45,173 bases of DNA, taken from the NCBI GenBank assembly GCA_005888335.1, contig VAWY01000065.1:1-45173 (forward strand), given 5' to 3'. The translations under genes were made by a program, and so were the position numbers. The notes under the pieces are model-generated. The model was not told the DNA's origin. It saw only the letters and a program-made list of their open reading frames with translations, and did no database searches. Within the stretch, counting starts at the first letter, position 1, and each line of letters begins with the position of its first letter. This DNA comes from Actinomycetota bacterium. Lineage in GTDB: Bacteria > Actinomycetota > Thermoleophilia > Solirubrobacterales > Solirubrobacteraceae. Of this stretch, positions 44,816 to 45,173 are shown piece after piece.

Positions 44816-45173
44816 ATGCGCATGCGCCTCGGCGCGCTCGCCGCGGCGGCCGCTCTCGCGGTCGCGGCCCCGGCGAGCGCTGACACCACGACGATCATCG
44901 AGCCGCCCGCGCGGGCGCCCGTGACCATCCCGGGCTCTGGACTGCAGCGCGGCGACCAGCTCTCCGACGGTCAGCTGCTGCTGCGCCGCGTGGTCGCCGT
45001 CCGCGCGCCGCGCCCGCGCACCGCCACGCTGCGCTGCCCGGCGGACACGCGCCACGCCGGCCTCGGCGTCTTTCCCGACGCGAACGTCGGCTTCAGCGTC
45101 ATCGGCCGCGGCAGCTACCTCGGCCGCCGCACCGTCCGCGTTCGCGCCTTCGCCGCGCCCGGCACGGAGCGCG
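44816..45173 (+). CDS. secreted protein, cut by the window end
   Basis: ATG 44816 starts a signal peptide (MRMRLGALAAAAALAVAAP, cleavage after ASA) and an open frame to the last base, 119 codons so far. The mature start is DTTTIIEPPARAPVTIPG, followed by GDQLSDGQLLLRRVV and TATLRCPADTRHAGLGVFPD, a beta-rich envelope-protein style. No family is recognised. It is divergent from small membrane protein B, with 101 nt between start codons holding that gene's promoter block. Confidence 0.7.
   Translation, partial: MRMRLGALAAAAALAVAAPASADTTTIIEPPARAPVTIPGSGLQRGDQLSDGQLLLRRVVAVRAPRPRTATLRCPADTRHAGLGVFPDANVGFSVIGRGSYLGRRTVRVRAFAAPGTER

Overview
The window is very GC-rich, with dense genes, many 1-4 nt start/stop overlaps and frequent GTG/TTG starts. 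It reads as a chromosomal segment of an actinobacterium. The gene set fits Thermoleophilia/Solirubrobacterales best: GT-C glycosyltransferases of the DWxWE-type ligase neighbourhood, ECF sigma factors with secreted low-complexity tails, a DUF2520-panC-panD-panB operon, and uvrB-mutY-divIVA. This placement is inferred from gene content, not from a marker-gene comparison. No tRNA, rRNA, insertion sequence, phage gene or CRISPR array was seen.

Layout. (1) 1-12950 is a cell-surface glycan region: the 3' end of an O-antigen-ligase-like gene, a minus-strand run of three GT-C membrane glycosyltransferases plus two small envelope proteins, a two-component system with a small unknown leader gene (5257-7708), then GT2 and GT4 genes divergent from a secreted glycoside hydrolase-GT4-GT2 operon. 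(2) 12975-15291 holds a secreted repeat protein, broken by a 2-nt slip inside a 54-nt repeat array, and a family-4 uracil-DNA glycosylase. (3) 15466-18360 is a pantothenate operon (DUF2520 protein, panC, panD, panB). It converges on purU and an acyltransferase, and one palindrome holds both stop codons. (4) 19925-22250 carries a Ca-binding-type secreted protein and a membrane-anchored ECF sigma factor. (5) 22251-22972 is a repeat-rich gene-free stretch with an (AG)13 run, 41-nt tandem units and a 108-nt direct repeat. The second copy of that repeat replaces the C-terminal tail of uvrA. (6) uvrA has an apparent LexA box and leaderless promoter. It is divergent from an S33-type hydrolase followed by acoX-acoA-acoB-acoC. 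(7) uvrB-mutY-divIVA on the minus strand is divergent from a second ECF sigma factor, which has a zinc-finger-like segment, a membrane helix and a Pro/Ala-rich tail. (8) 37456-38797 is a c-di-AMP (ydaO-type) riboswitch ahead of a NlpC/P60 cell-wall hydrolase. (9) 38784-40316 is a divergent pair resembling badH and badI. (10) rpsA-coaE-lytic transglycosylase form a minus-strand operon in which coaE appears to start at CTG directly after the rpsA stop. (11) The window ends with a FAD oxidoreductase, two tandem paralogous small membrane proteins with matching promoters, and a secreted protein cut by the window edge.

Themes: surface glycan assembly and wall remodelling, partly under c-di-AMP control; nucleotide-excision and base-excision repair (uvrA, uvrB, mutY, UDG4); and CoA supply (pan genes and coaE). 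The best candidates for something undescribed are the uvrA/repeat junction, the 54-nt array with its 2-nt slip, the rpsA-TAG-CTG-coaE junction and the two membrane-anchored sigma factors.
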